Part shown: in pieces, positions 1 through 8,815 of the stretch
How positions within the stretch are numbered: position 1 is the stretch's first letter
Layout: each line of letters starts with the position of its first letter
Assembly (NCBI RefSeq): GCF_039523075.1
Contig: NZ_BAAAEP010000025.1
Coordinates: 3,507-67,506 of the forward strand
Source: Caenispirillum bisanense
GTDB taxonomy: Bacteria; Pseudomonadota; Alphaproteobacteria; Rhodospirillales; Rhodospirillaceae
Direction of reading: 5' to 3'
DNA length: 64,000 nucleotides
Translations under genes and position numbers: made by a program
The notes under the pieces: model-generated
Told to the model about the DNA's origin: nothing
The model's input: only the letters and a program-made list of their open reading frames with translations
The model's database searches: none

Positions 1-420
1 AAGGCGGCGGTGGAACGCGCCGTGGCGCTGGCCGCCGAGCGCGGCGCCAAGCGCTCGGTCATGCTGCCGGTGTCCGCCCCCTTCCATTGCCCGCTGATGC
101 AGCCGGCCGCCGACGCCATGGCCCAGGCCCTGGCCAACGTCGACATCCGCAGCCCGCGCCTGCCGGTGGTGGCCAACGTCACCGCCAGCCCCACCACCGA
201 TCCCGCCGCCATCCGCGAGCTGCTGGTCGAGCAGGTGACCGGCGCCGTGCGCTGGCGTGAAAGCGTGCTGGCCATGAAGGCGCTGGGCGTCGATACGCTG
301 GTGGAGCTGGGCTCCGGCAAGGTGCTCACCGGCCTCGCCCGCCGCATCGACCGTGAACTGACCGGGGTGGCCGTCAACGGCCCGGCCGACATCGAGAGCT
401 TCCTGAAGAGCCTCGGCTGA
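1..420 (+). CDS. fabD: Malonyl-CoA:ACP transacylase, C-terminal part (cut by window edge)
   Basis: The reading frame is open from the first base and ends at 420, so only about the last 139 residues are present. FabD moves malonyl groups from CoA to acyl carrier protein to start type II fatty acid synthesis in the cytoplasm. The stretch SAPFHCPLM carries the conserved catalytic histidine, and ELGSGKVLTGL near the C-terminus is the usual FabD signature. The nucleophilic GHSLG serine lies upstream of the window. It is followed after 26 bases by fabG, the standard fab cluster order. Confidence 0.95.
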   Translation, partial: KAAVERAVALAAERGAKRSVMLPVSAPFHCPLMQPAADAMAQALANVDIRSPRLPVVANVTASPTTDPAAIRELLVEQVTGAVRWRESVLAMKALGVDTLVELGSGKVLTGLARRIDRELTGVAVNGPADIESFLKSLG

Positions 421-446
421 GCCCAACCGCAGGGGAGAAAGCGCCC

Positions 447-1184
447 ATGTTCGATCTGACCGAAAAGACCGTGCTGGTGACCGGCGCCTCCGGCGGCCTG
501 GGTGCCGCCGTCGCCAAGGCGTTGCACGCCCGCGGCGCCGTCGTCGCCATCTCCGGCACCCGGCGCGAGGCGCTGGACGCCCTGGCCGTCACCCTGGCCG
601 ACCGCGTCCACGTGCTGCCGTGCAACCTGTCCTCCGCCGAGGATGTCGAGGCGCTGGTGCCCGCCGCCGTCGAGGCCATGGGCAGCCTGGACGTGCTGGT
701 GAACAATGCCGGCGTCACCCGCGACGGCCTCATCCTGCGCATGAAGGACGAGGACTGGCAGTCGGTGATCGACGTCAACCTGACCGCCGCCTTCCGCCTG
801 TCGCGCGCCGCCGTGAAGGGCATGATGAAGCGCCGGTCGGGCCGCATCATCAACATCACCTCCATCGTCGGTCACACCGGCAATCCCGGCCAGGTCAACT
901 ATGCCGCCTCCAAGGCCGGCATGACCGGGCTGACCAAGTCTCTGGCCCAGGAAGTGGCGAGCCGCGGCATCACGGTGAACTGCATCGCGCCGGGCTTCAT
1001 CGAGACCGCCATGACCGACAAGCTGAGCGACGAGCAGAAGGCCAAGCTGAACGCCGGCATTCCGCTCGGCCGCATGGGCACGCCGGAGGACATCGCCGCC
1101 GCCGTCATCTACCTGGCGAGCGACGAGGCCTCCTACGTCACCGGCCAGACGCTGCACGTCAACGGCGGCATGGCCATGATCTGA
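447..1184 (+). CDS. fabG: 3-oxoacyl-[ACP] reductase
   Basis: A 245-residue classical short-chain dehydrogenase that reduces beta-ketoacyl-ACP with NADPH during fatty acid elongation. The cofactor glycine motif TGASGGLG is at residues 12-19, NNAG is near 86-89, and the tetrad is Asn111, Ser139, Tyr152 and Lys156 (YAASK). Length matches the family. The start ATG follows GGGGAGAAAG. It lies between fabD and acpP, which supports FabG rather than another SDR. Confidence 0.96.
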   Translation: MFDLTEKTVLVTGASGGLGAAVAKALHARGAVVAISGTRREALDALAVTLADRVHVLPCNLSSAEDVEALVPAAVEAMGSLDVLVNNAGVTRDGLILRMKDEDWQSVIDVNLTAAFRLSRAAVKGMMKRRSGRIINITSIVGHTGNPGQVNYAASKAGMTGLTKSLAQEVASRGITVNCIAPGFIETAMTDKLSDEQKAKLNAGIPLGRMGTPEDIAAAVIYLASDEASYVTGQTLHVNGGMAMI

Positions 1185-1382
1185 TGCCCTTGCGGGGCGG
1201 CGGCTTTCTCCCGACATTGGGGCGCGCAACGGCTGGTCCGGGGCTGCCGCGGTGTCATGTTGGTGTGGTCAAGGCCCCGCAAGTGTGCTACCAACGCCCG
1301 AACCCCGGCCTTTTACCGCGGGGTATTTGGCGTACCCGATCGATCCACCACACAACACTTTGTGAATTTGAGGACTGACGAC

Positions 1383-1619
1383 ATGAGCGACGTCGCCGAG
1401 CGCGTTAAGAAGATCGTGGTTGAGCACCTCGGTGTCGAGGAGGCCAAGGTCACCGAGAACGCCTCCTTCATCGACGACCTGGGCGCCGACAGCCTCGACA
1501 CCGTCGAGCTGGTGATGGCGTTCGAAGAAGAGTTCGGCGTGGAGATTCCGGACGACGCGGCCGAGAAGATCCTGACCGTGAAGGACGCCATCGACTTCAT
1601 CCAGGCGAACGCGAAGTAA
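1383..1619 (+). CDS. acpP: Acyl carrier protein
   Basis: A 78-residue acidic protein that carries growing acyl chains on a phosphopantetheine arm. The attachment residue is Ser37 in the motif GADSLD. The frame stays open upstream to 1257, but the ATG at 1383 follows TTGAGGACTG, a good ribosome site, and begins the typical ACP sequence MSDVAERVKK. The roughly 200-base gap after fabG suggests that acpP has its own promoter, as is usual for this highly expressed gene. Confidence 0.97.
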   Translation: MSDVAERVKKIVVEHLGVEEAKVTENASFIDDLGADSLDTVELVMAFEEEFGVEIPDDAAEKILTVKDAIDFIQANAK

Positions 1620-1717
1620 GGTCGGGCGCGCTGCCGCAGTGATGCCGGCGGCGCAACCACCTGGGCCCGGGCGTCGGCTGCGGCGGCGGGCGAGCAGAGA
1701 CAGTATTCGGGAGAGCC

Positions 1718-2980
1718 ATGAGACGAGTTGTCGTCACCGGCGTCGGCATGGTCACGCCGCTGGGCTGCGGCGTCGAAGGCAACTGGACCCGCCTCTTGAA
1801 CAGCGAGAGCGGTATCCGCGCCATCGACCACTTCGACGTGTCGGACCTGCCGGCCAAGATCGCCGGTACGGTTCCCAAGGGCGAGAACGACCTGCATCGT
1901 TTCGACGCCGACGCCTATGTTCCGGCCAAGGACCGGCGCCGCATGGACGAGTTCATCGTCTATGGCATGGCCGCCGCCATCCAGGCCATCGAGGACAGCG
2001 GCTGGACGCCCGAAAGCGATGAGGACCGCGAGCGCACCGGCGTGATCATCGGCTCCGGCATCGGCGGCCTCGGCAACATTGCCGGCGCCGAAGACACCAT
2101 GGTCGCCAACGGCCCGCGCAAGCTCAGCCCGTTCTTCATTCCGTCGTCGCTGATCAACCTGGTCTCCGGCCATGTGTCGATCAAGTACGGCTTCAAGGGC
2201 CCCAACCACTCGGTGGTGACCGCCTGCTCCACCGGCGCGCACGCCATCGGCGATGCCAGCCGCATCATCAAGTACGGCGACGCCGACGTGATGATCGCCG
2301 GCGGTGCCGAAGCGGCCGTCTGCCGCCTGGGCATGGCCGGCTTCGCCGCTGCCCGCGCCCTGTCCACCGGCTTCAACGAGACGCCGACCCGCGCCTCCCG
2401 CCCGTGGGACAAGGATCGCGACGGCTTCGTCATGGGCGAAGGTGCCGGCATCCTGGTGCTGGAAGAATACGAACACGCCAAGGCCCGCGGCGCCCGCATT
2501 TACGGCGAGGTGCTCGGCTACGGCATGTCGGGTGACGCCTACCACATCACCGCTCCGGCGGAAGACGGCAACGGCGGCTTCCGCGCCATGCGCAATGCGC
2601 TGCGCGATGCCGGCCTGAGCGTCGATGCGGTCGATTACGTCAATGCCCATGGCACCTCCACGCCGCTCGGCGACGAGATCGAGCTGGGGGCGGTCAAGCG
2701 GCTGTTCGGCGACCACGCCTACAAGCTGTCCATGTCGTCGACCAAGTCGGCGGTGGGGCATCTGCTGGGCGCCGCCGGGGCGATCGAGGCGATCTACTCC
2801 CTGCTCGCCCTGCGCGACCAGGTGGTGCCGCCGACCCTCAACCTGGACAATCCCTCCGACGGCTGCGACATCGACCTGGTGCCGCACAAGCCCAAGGAGC
2901 GGACGGTGAACGTGGCCGTTTCCAACAGCTTCGGCTTTGGCGGCACCAACGCCTCGCTGGTGCTGGGCCGCGCGCCCTGA
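1718..2980 (+). CDS. fabF: 3-oxoacyl-[ACP] synthase II
   Basis: A 420-residue condensing enzyme that elongates acyl-ACP with malonyl-ACP. The nucleophile is Cys170 (VVTACSTGAHA), with the catalytic histidines His311 (NAHGTSTPLGD) and His348 (SAVGHLLGAAGA) and Lys343, the arrangement of KAS II. It ends with the usual glycine-rich SFGFGGTNASLVL. Located between acpP and mltG, a common bacterial order. Confidence 0.97.
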   Translation: MRRVVVTGVGMVTPLGCGVEGNWTRLLNSESGIRAIDHFDVSDLPAKIAGTVPKGENDLHRFDADAYVPAKDRRRMDEFIVYGMAAAIQAIEDSGWTPESDEDRERTGVIIGSGIGGLGNIAGAEDTMVANGPRKLSPFFIPSSLINLVSGHVSIKYGFKGPNHSVVTACSTGAHAIGDASRIIKYGDADVMIAGGAEAAVCRLGMAGFAAARALSTGFNETPTRASRPWDKDRDGFVMGEGAGILVLEEYEHAKARGARIYGEVLGYGMSGDAYHITAPAEDGNGGFRAMRNALRDAGLSVDAVDYVNAHGTSTPLGDEIELGAVKRLFGDHAYKLSMSSTKSAVGHLLGAAGAIEAIYSLLALRDQVVPPTLNLDNPSDGCDIDLVPHKPKERTVNVAVSNSFGFGGTNASLVLGRAP

Positions 2981-3022
2981 GGGGCGCCCGGTCCGGTTCC
3001 CGCAGCCTGACGGCCTGACGGC

Positions 3023-4030
3023 ATGCGCGTTCTTCGCACGCTGATCAAATTGACGATCGCGCTGGTTCTCGCCGGCGCGATCGTTGCCGTTTCCGGCTGG
3101 TGGTGGGCCACCCGCACCTTCGAGGCGCCGGGGCCGCTGCCGCAGGACACCACCGTCATCATCCCCAAGGGCTCGGGCCTCGCGCGCATCGCCGCGGTTC
3201 TGGCCGAGGCGGGGGTGATCGAGGGCGACCAGCTGCACCGCACCCTGTTCACCGTCGGCGTCAAGGCCTCCGGCCGGGCCGCCGGGCTGCACGCCGGCGA
3301 GTACCGGTTCCCGGCCGGCACCTCCATGCGGCAGGCGCTGGACATGCTGGCGGCGGGCAAGGTGGTGGTGCGGTCGCTGACCATCGCCGAGGGGCTGACG
3401 ACGCCGACCGTGCTGACCCTCGTCGCCGCCGCCGAAGGGCTGGAGGGCGACCTGCCGCCGCCGCCGGCCACCGGCGACCTGCTGCCGGAAACCTACCACT
3501 ACAGCTGGGGCGACAGCCGCGAGGTCATGGTCCGCCGCATGCGCGAGGCCATGCGCCGCACCGTCGCCGACCTGTGGGAGAAGCGCGCCCCCGACCTGCC
3601 GCTGGCCTCGCCGGAGGAGGCGCTGGTGCTGGCCTCCATCGTCGAGAAGGAAACCGGCATCGCCGCCGAGCGGCCGCGGGTGGCGGCGGTGTTCATCAAC
3701 CGCCTGCGCAAGGGCATGCGGCTGCAGTCGGACCCGACGGTGATCTATGGTCTGGCGCCGGAGACCGGCACCCTCGGCCGGGCGCTCACCCGCCGCGACC
3801 TGGAAAGCCAGACCGCCTACAACACCTATGTCATCGACCGCCTGCCGCCGGCCCCCATCGCCAACCCCGGCCGAGCGTCCATCGAGGCGGTGCTGAACCC
3901 CATCTCCACCCGCGATCTCTACTTCGTGGCCGACGGCACCGGCGGCCATGCCTTCGCCGAGACGCTGGAAGAGCACAACCGCAATGTCGCCCGCTGGCGC
4001 CGCATCCAGCGCGGCCAGACCGGCAACTGA
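3023..4030 (+). CDS. mltG: Endolytic peptidoglycan transglycosylase MltG
   Basis: A 335-residue inner-membrane protein of the YceG/MltG family, which cleaves nascent glycan strands and is thought to terminate their growth. A single membrane helix lies at about residues 7-28, followed by a LysM-like part and the YceG domain. The motif LASIVEKETG (Glu208 region) matches the catalytic segment, and LQSDPTVIYG and YNTY are further family hallmarks. It starts 42 bases after fabF and is probably co-transcribed with it. Confidence 0.95.
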   Translation: MRVLRTLIKLTIALVLAGAIVAVSGWWWATRTFEAPGPLPQDTTVIIPKGSGLARIAAVLAEAGVIEGDQLHRTLFTVGVKASGRAAGLHAGEYRFPAGTSMRQALDMLAAGKVVVRSLTIAEGLTTPTVLTLVAAAEGLEGDLPPPPATGDLLPETYHYSWGDSREVMVRRMREAMRRTVADLWEKRAPDLPLASPEEALVLASIVEKETGIAAERPRVAAVFINRLRKGMRLQSDPTVIYGLAPETGTLGRALTRRDLESQTAYNTYVIDRLPPAPIANPGRASIEAVLNPISTRDLYFVADGTGGHAFAETLEEHNRNVARWRRIQRGQTGN

Positions 4031-4180
4031 TCGCCGGTTCGGCGCCGGATTTCGGCCGCTCGCCGCCGCCCCTCCCGGGCCGACTCATTTCGCCATCAAA
4101 CCTGTTGCCACTGGCTTTGTCTTGCGGCATGCTCCTACCCCATAAGGTGCAGGCGGGCATCCTTTCGGGGGGTGTGCAAG

Positions 4181-4537
4181 ATGCGGGCGTTCCTGATGAC
4201 GGTGGCGGCCGTGGTGGCCCTGGTGGTCGCCGTGGCGGTAACCCAGGTTGCGGTCTTTGTGGTTCCGGCCGGCGCCAGCGTGGCGACGGCGAGTACGGCG
4301 CGTGCCGATGTGGCGGCGGGCGCCGCGCCCGACGGCATGGTCTATATCGTCACCCGCGGCGCCGACATGCGCTTTGTCGACAGCGCCGATGCCATCTGCC
4401 GCCGTCAGTTCTCGCGCCCGGACGAAGGCTGCCGGGGCCTGGTGCGCAGCTGGGTGATGCGGGAAACGCGGGTGCTGGCGGAATTGCCCTACAGCGAAAC
4501 CCTGTGGCGCGTCGCCGCCGGCGGCGACCGGCCGTAA
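4181..4537 (+). CDS. Small secreted or membrane-anchored protein, function unknown
   Basis: A 118-residue protein not recognised as a named family. The first 35 residues form a long hydrophobic Ala/Val segment (signal peptide or anchor), then a Thr/Ala linker, then a short domain with two cysteines (AICRRQF and EGCRGL) that could form a disulfide. The ATG at 4181 follows a GGGG run about 10 bases upstream; an in-frame GTG at 4172 is an alternative. Third-position GC bias is that of a real gene. It lies between mltG and convergent rnd. Confidence 0.65.
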   Translation: MRAFLMTVAAVVALVVAVAVTQVAVFVVPAGASVATASTARADVAAGAAPDGMVYIVTRGADMRFVDSADAICRRQFSRPDEGCRGLVRSWVMRETRVLAELPYSETLWRVAAGGDRP

Positions 4538-4556
4538 GGGCGGTGCCGCGGCGGCT

Positions 4557-4575
4557 GCCGGGCGAGAGGCCCGGC
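4557..4575. terminator. GC hairpin between convergent genes
   Basis: GCCGGGC (4557-4563) and GCCCGGC (4569-4575) can pair with a 5-base loop, between the 3' ends of the small secreted protein gene and rnd. There is no U tract, so termination is only inferred from position. Confidence 0.35.
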
Positions 4576-4594
4576 GGCGCGGGGAGGGGCGAGG

Positions 4595-5758
4595 TCAGGA
4601 CGGCTCGGTCAGGTCCAGCGCCTTGACGCCGCCGTCGCCGGACAGCGCCAGGGCCAGCTGACCGCGCTTCAGCTTGAGCGCGTCCTCGCCGAACACCAGC
4701 CGCCGCCAGCCGCCGAGGGCGGGCACGTCGGCGTTGTCGTCCATGGCGATCTGTTCCAGGTCTTCCATGCTGGCGACCATCTTCTGCGCCACGTCGTGTT
4801 CCTCGCAGCGCATCTTCAGCAGCACCCGCAGCAGGTCGATGGCCGGGCCGACGCCGGGCGGGATCTCGCGCCGCGGCTCCATGGTCGGGGCCTGGGCCTC
4901 GGGCACCGCCTTGCCGCGGGCGACCGCATCCAGGATCTCGCGGCCGAGGCGGCCCTCGGCGGTGCTGCGGCTGATGGCCCGCACGTGGGTGAGTTCGTCC
5001 ACGCCGGTGGGGGCATGGGCGGCGATTTCCAGGATCGCCTCGTCCTTCAGCACCCGCTGGCGCGGCATGTCCTTGGTCTGGGCCTCGCGCTCGCGCCACG
5101 CCGCCACTTCCTTGAGGATGGCGAGGAAGCGCGGGCTCTTGGTGCGCGGCTTCAGGCGCAGCCATGCCTGGTCGGGGTCGAAGCTGTACTTCTCCGGGTC
5201 GACCAGGGCGTCCATTTCCTCGTGCAGCCAGTGCGCCCGGTCGGTCTTCTCCAGGCGGCGGCGCAGCTTTTCATAGACCACGCGCAGGTGGGTGACGTCG
5301 GCCAGGGCGTAATGCAGCTGGCGTTCCGTCAGCGGCCTGCGGGTCCAGTCGGTGAAGCGCATGGACTTGTCGATGCGCGCCTTGGCGAGCTTGGTCGCCA
5401 GCGTCTCGTAGCCGACGGACTCGCCGAAGCCGCAGACCATGGCGGCGATCTGGGTGTCGAACAGCGGCCGCGGGAAATCGCCCATGGCGCGGTAGAAGAT
5501 TTCCAGGTCCTGGCGGGCGGCGTGGAACACCTTCAGCACCGCCTGATTGCGCATCAGGTCGAACAGCGGCGTCAGGTCGATGTCGGGCGCCAGCGGGTCG
5601 ATGCACCACGCTTCGTCGGGACCGGCCACCTGCACCAGGCAGAGGCCCGGCCAGTAGGTGCGGTCGCGCATGAACTCGGTGTCGACGGTGACGAACTCGG
5701 CCTTCGACAGGCGGTCGCACAGGGCGCGGAGAGCGGCGGAATCGGCGATGAGAGTCAT
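4595..5758 (-). CDS. rnd: Ribonuclease D
   Basis: A 387-residue DEDD-family 3'-5' exoribonuclease that trims tRNA and other stable RNA 3' ends. Exo I is VDTEF (Asp26, Glu28), Exo II is in HAARQDLEIF, and Exo III is YALADVTHL, with the tyrosine that makes it DEDDy type. An HRDC domain follows at about residues 210-290 (REREAQTKDMPRQRVLKDE). The frame extends to 5848, but the ATG at 5758 begins the family N-terminus (MTLIADSAAL). Divergent from aspS. Confidence 0.95.
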   Translation of the reverse strand: MTLIADSAALRALCDRLSKAEFVTVDTEFMRDRTYWPGLCLVQVAGPDEAWCIDPLAPDIDLTPLFDLMRNQAVLKVFHAARQDLEIFYRAMGDFPRPLFDTQIAAMVCGFGESVGYETLATKLAKARIDKSMRFTDWTRRPLTERQLHYALADVTHLRVVYEKLRRRLEKTDRAHWLHEEMDALVDPEKYSFDPDQAWLRLKPRTKSPRFLAILKEVAAWREREAQTKDMPRQRVLKDEAILEIAAHAPTGVDELTHVRAISRSTAEGRLGREILDAVARGKAVPEAQAPTMEPRREIPPGVGPAIDLLRVLLKMRCEEHDVAQKMVASMEDLEQIAMDDNADVPALGGWRRLVFGEDALKLKRGQLALALSGDGGVKALDLTEPS

Positions 5759-5841
5759 GCATTTGCTATACCGCGCCCGCGAGTCCGCGGCAAGATGCGG
5801 CGCACGCGCCGGCGCGGCTTTCCGCGCTGCCGCGGGCGTTC

Positions 5842-5870
5842 TTGACAAAATCCGCGTAAGGGTGTGCTTT
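5842..5870 (+). promoter_or_regulatory. Candidate sigma-70 promoter for aspS
   Basis: A perfect -35 TTGACA at 5842-5847, a 17-base spacer, then TGCTTT at 5865-5870. It lies about 60 bases before the aspS start in the rnd/aspS divergent region. The -10 is weak, so this is a suggestion from sequence only. Confidence 0.45.
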
Positions 5871-5928
5871 CGGCCCCCGTATGCCTTAATGTCGGGCGCC
5901 CGTCCGCAGCTTTCCGTGAGAGGATGTC

Positions 5929-7782
5929 ATGCACCAGTATCGTACCCATACCTGCAACGATCTGCGGGCCGAGCACGCCGGTCAGACCGTGCGGCTGTCG
6001 GGCTGGGTGCATCGCAAGCGCGACCACGGCAACCTGCTGTTCATCGACCTGCGCGACCATTACGGCATCACCCAGACGGTCTGCGACACCTCCAGCCCGG
6101 TGTTCTCCACCCTGACCGACCTGCGCGTCGAAAGCGTCGTCACCATCACCGGCAAGGTGGTGGAGCGCTCCGCCGAGACCAAGAACCCGCGCCTGCCGTC
6201 GGGCGACATCGAGGTGCAGGTGGCCGACGTCGCCATCCAGTCCACCGCCGACGTGCTGCCGATCCAGGTGGCGGGCGATCAGGACTACTCGGAAGAGATG
6301 CGCCTGCGCTACCGCTACATCGACCTGCGGCGGGAGCAGATCCACAAGAACATCCTGCTGCGCAGCCAGGTCATCAGCTACCTGCGCCAGAAGATGATCG
6401 AGCAGGGCTTCACCGAGTTCCAGACGCCCATCCTGACCGCGTCGAGCCCGGAAGGCGCCCGCGACTTCCTGGTGCCGAGCCGCATCCACCCCGGCAAGTT
6501 CTACGCCCTGCCGCAGGCGCCGCAGCAGTTCAAGCAGCTGCTGATGGTGGCGGGCTTCGACCGCTACTTCCAGATCGCGCCGTGCTTCCGCGACGAGGAC
6601 GCCCGCGCCGACCGCAGCCCCGGCGAGTTCTACCAGCTCGACTTCGAGATGAGCTTCGTGACCCAGGACGACGTCTTCGCCGCCATCGAGCCGGTGCTGC
6701 ACGGCCTGTTCACCCAGTTCGGCAACGGCCGCGCCGTCACCCCGCTGCCGTTCCCGCGCATTCCGTTCGACGAGTCCATGCTGAAGTACGGCTCCGACAA
6801 GCCGGACCTGCGCAACCCCATCGTCATCGCCGACGTCACCGACGCCTTCAAGGGCTCGGGCTTCGGCATCTTCGCGCGCGCCATCGAAGGCGGCGCCATC
6901 GTCCGCGCCATCCCGGCGCCGGGCGGGGCGGAGCAGCCGCGCTCGTGGTTCGACAAGCTGAACGACTGGGCGCGCGAGAACGGCGCCGGCGGCCTGGGTT
7001 ACATCCAGTACGTGGTCGGCGGCGCCAAGGGCCCCATCGCCAAGAACCTGGACGACGAGCGGGTGGCGCTGATCCGCGAGCGCTGCGAGCTGAAGGAAGG
7101 CGATGCCGTCTTCTTCGCCTGCGACAAGCCGCTGAAGGCCGCCAAGTTCGCCGGTCAGGTCCGCACCAAGATCGGCAATGAACTCGACCTGCTGGAAAAG
7201 GACGTGTTCAAGTTCTGCTGGACCGTCGACTTCCCGATGTACGAGCTGAACGAGGACACCGGCGAGATCGAGTTCAGCCACAACCCGTTCTCCATGCCGC
7301 AGGGCGGCCTGGAGGCGCTGAACACCATGGACCCGCTGGACATCAAGGCGTTCCAGTACGACATCGTCTGCAACGGCATTGAACTGTCGTCGGGCGCCAT
7401 CCGTAACCACCGCCCGGACATCATGTACCGCGCCTTCGAAATCGCCGGCTACGGCCCCGAAGTGGTGGAGCAGAAGTTCGGCGGCATGCTCAACGCCTTC
7501 AAGTTCGGCGCCCCGCCGCACGGCGGCTCTGCCCCGGGCATCGACCGCATGGTCATGCTGCTGGCCGACGAGCCCAACATCCGCGAGGTCATCGCCTTCC
7601 CCATGAACGGCCAGGCGCAGGACCTGATGATGAACGCGCCGTCGGAAGTGACGGAAAAGCAGCTGCGCGAGCTGCACATCCAGGTGCGCCAGCCGAAGCA
7701 GATCAAGGCCGGCGAGGCCCGCACCCCGGCCGGCGCTACGCCGGATGCGTCGGCGGCGGCAGCGGAAAAGAGCGGCGGCTGA
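5929..7782 (+). CDS. aspS: Aspartyl-tRNA synthetase, probably non-discriminating
   Basis: A 617-residue class IIb synthetase that charges tRNA-Asp. An N-terminal OB anticodon-binding fold is followed by motif 2 (CFRDEDARADRSPGEFYQLD), a bacterial GAD insertion and motif 3 (GIDRMVMLLA). Residues 31-34 are RDHG (His33), the pattern of non-discriminating AspRS, which also charges tRNA-Asn for later amidation by GatCAB; that role is inferred. The last ~25 residues form an Ala/Pro-rich tail. The start follows GAGAGGATGTC. Confidence 0.96.
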   Translation: MHQYRTHTCNDLRAEHAGQTVRLSGWVHRKRDHGNLLFIDLRDHYGITQTVCDTSSPVFSTLTDLRVESVVTITGKVVERSAETKNPRLPSGDIEVQVADVAIQSTADVLPIQVAGDQDYSEEMRLRYRYIDLRREQIHKNILLRSQVISYLRQKMIEQGFTEFQTPILTASSPEGARDFLVPSRIHPGKFYALPQAPQQFKQLLMVAGFDRYFQIAPCFRDEDARADRSPGEFYQLDFEMSFVTQDDVFAAIEPVLHGLFTQFGNGRAVTPLPFPRIPFDESMLKYGSDKPDLRNPIVIADVTDAFKGSGFGIFARAIEGGAIVRAIPAPGGAEQPRSWFDKLNDWARENGAGGLGYIQYVVGGAKGPIAKNLDDERVALIRERCELKEGDAVFFACDKPLKAAKFAGQVRTKIGNELDLLEKDVFKFCWTVDFPMYELNEDTGEIEFSHNPFSMPQGGLEALNTMDPLDIKAFQYDIVCNGIELSSGAIRNHRPDIMYRAFEIAGYGPEVVEQKFGGMLNAFKFGAPPHGGSAPGIDRMVMLLADEPNIREVIAFPMNGQAQDLMMNAPSEVTEKQLRELHIQVRQPKQIKAGEARTPAGATPDASAAAAEKSGG

Positions 7783-7827
7783 TCCGTCGTTTCGGATACG
7801 GTGGAAGGGCCGCCAAGGTCCAGGACG

Positions 7828-7862
7828 AGGCGCGCGACCGAAAGGAGCGCGCCTTGTTCTTG
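7828..7862 (+). terminator. Probable terminator after aspS
   Basis: AGGCGCGC (7828-7835) pairs with GCGCGCCT (7847-7854) across an 11-base loop and is followed by TGTTCTTG. This resembles a weak intrinsic terminator between aspS and eipB. Confidence 0.5.
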
Positions 7863-7945
7863 GGGGGAGCCGGCCCTACATCGGGGGAACGGCTCTTTTC
7901 GTCGGATCGTTGGGTCCAAAAGGGCCATTTGGAAGGATGCAGCTC

Positions 7946-8806
7946 ATGATCCGCACCACGTCTGGCATCGCCCTGGCCGGCGTCCTCGTGCTGGGCGTCG
8001 CGGCGGCGCCACAGGATGCCCGGGCCGAGTCTCCCCCGCGTCTGGCGTCGCACGAGGCGACCTACGACATGCAGCTGTCCAGTTCGCGCAGCGGCAGCGG
8101 CGTGGTGGGGGCGAGCGGCACCATGCACTACAGCTTCACCGACACCTGCGACGGCTATGCGGTCAACACCCGCACGCTGCTGTCCATCTCCTACGGGGTC
8201 GGCTCGCCGGTGATGACGGCGTGGGAGTTTTCCACCTGGGAAAGCCGCGACGGCTCGCAGTACCGCTTCAAGGTGCGCAACAGCCGCAACGGCACGCTGG
8301 TGGAAACCATCGACGGCCGCGCCGCCATGCCGGCCGACGGCTCCGCCGGCAGCGTCACCTTCGTGCAGCCGACCGAGCACAGCCTCGACCTGCCGGGGGA
8401 CACCCTGTTCCCGACCGAGCACACCCTGCTGCTGCTGGCCGAGGCGCAGAAGGGCACCAAGTTCATCAACCGGGCGGTGTTCGACGGCTCCGGCGACCGC
8501 GGCCCCTACGAGGTGTCGGCGCTGATCGGCGTGCAGAAGCCGGCGGCGGCCCCGCGCGTCGGGCCGGAGAAGGCCTCCGCCGGCGCCAAGGACGAGCGCA
8601 TCTCCACCGACCTGCTGACCGGCCCGGCCTGGCCCATGACCATGGCCTTCTTCCCGCAGGAAGGCCAGGACCCGATGCCCGAGTTCCAGGTCGGCCTCGC
8701 CTACCACACCAATGGCGTGGCCGACAGCGTCCACCAGGATTTCGGTGACTTCTCCATCACCGGCACCATGACCGACCTGAAGCCGCTGCCGAAGCCCGAG
8801 TGCTGA
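7946..8806 (+). CDS. eipB: EipB-family periplasmic envelope integrity protein (DUF1849)
   Basis: A 286-residue secreted protein. The signal peptide ends near AAAPQDARA, and the mature part has the DUF1849 start (SHEATYDMQL) and a predicted spiral beta-barrel. EipB of Brucella supports envelope integrity in the periplasm and carries a conserved disulfide. Here the two candidate cysteines are Cys68 (TDTCDGY) and the very last residue, Cys286 (PKPEC). The ATG at 7946 is chosen because GGAAGG lies 9 bases upstream; an ATG at 7937 abuts that ribosome site. Confidence 0.88.
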   Translation: MIRTTSGIALAGVLVLGVAAAPQDARAESPPRLASHEATYDMQLSSSRSGSGVVGASGTMHYSFTDTCDGYAVNTRTLLSISYGVGSPVMTAWEFSTWESRDGSQYRFKVRNSRNGTLVETIDGRAAMPADGSAGSVTFVQPTEHSLDLPGDTLFPTEHTLLLLAEAQKGTKFINRAVFDGSGDRGPYEVSALIGVQKPAAAPRVGPEKASAGAKDERISTDLLTGPAWPMTMAFFPQEGQDPMPEFQVGLAYHTNGVADSVHQDFGDFSITGTMTDLKPLPKPEC

Positions 8807-8815
8807 GGGACTGCC

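Noticed and set aside
1313..3976. An 887-codon open frame on the minus strand
   Set aside because: It lies antisense to acpP, fabF and mltG and has the repetitive Gly/Ala/His/Arg/Gln composition of shadow frames in GC-rich DNA. The plus-strand genes are unmistakable.
5755..7677. A 640-codon minus-strand frame opposite aspS, and similar ones at 42609-44381 and 50976-53174
   Set aside because: All are mirror frames of well-supported genes (aspS, the DUF2189 pair, glgX) with no motifs of their own.
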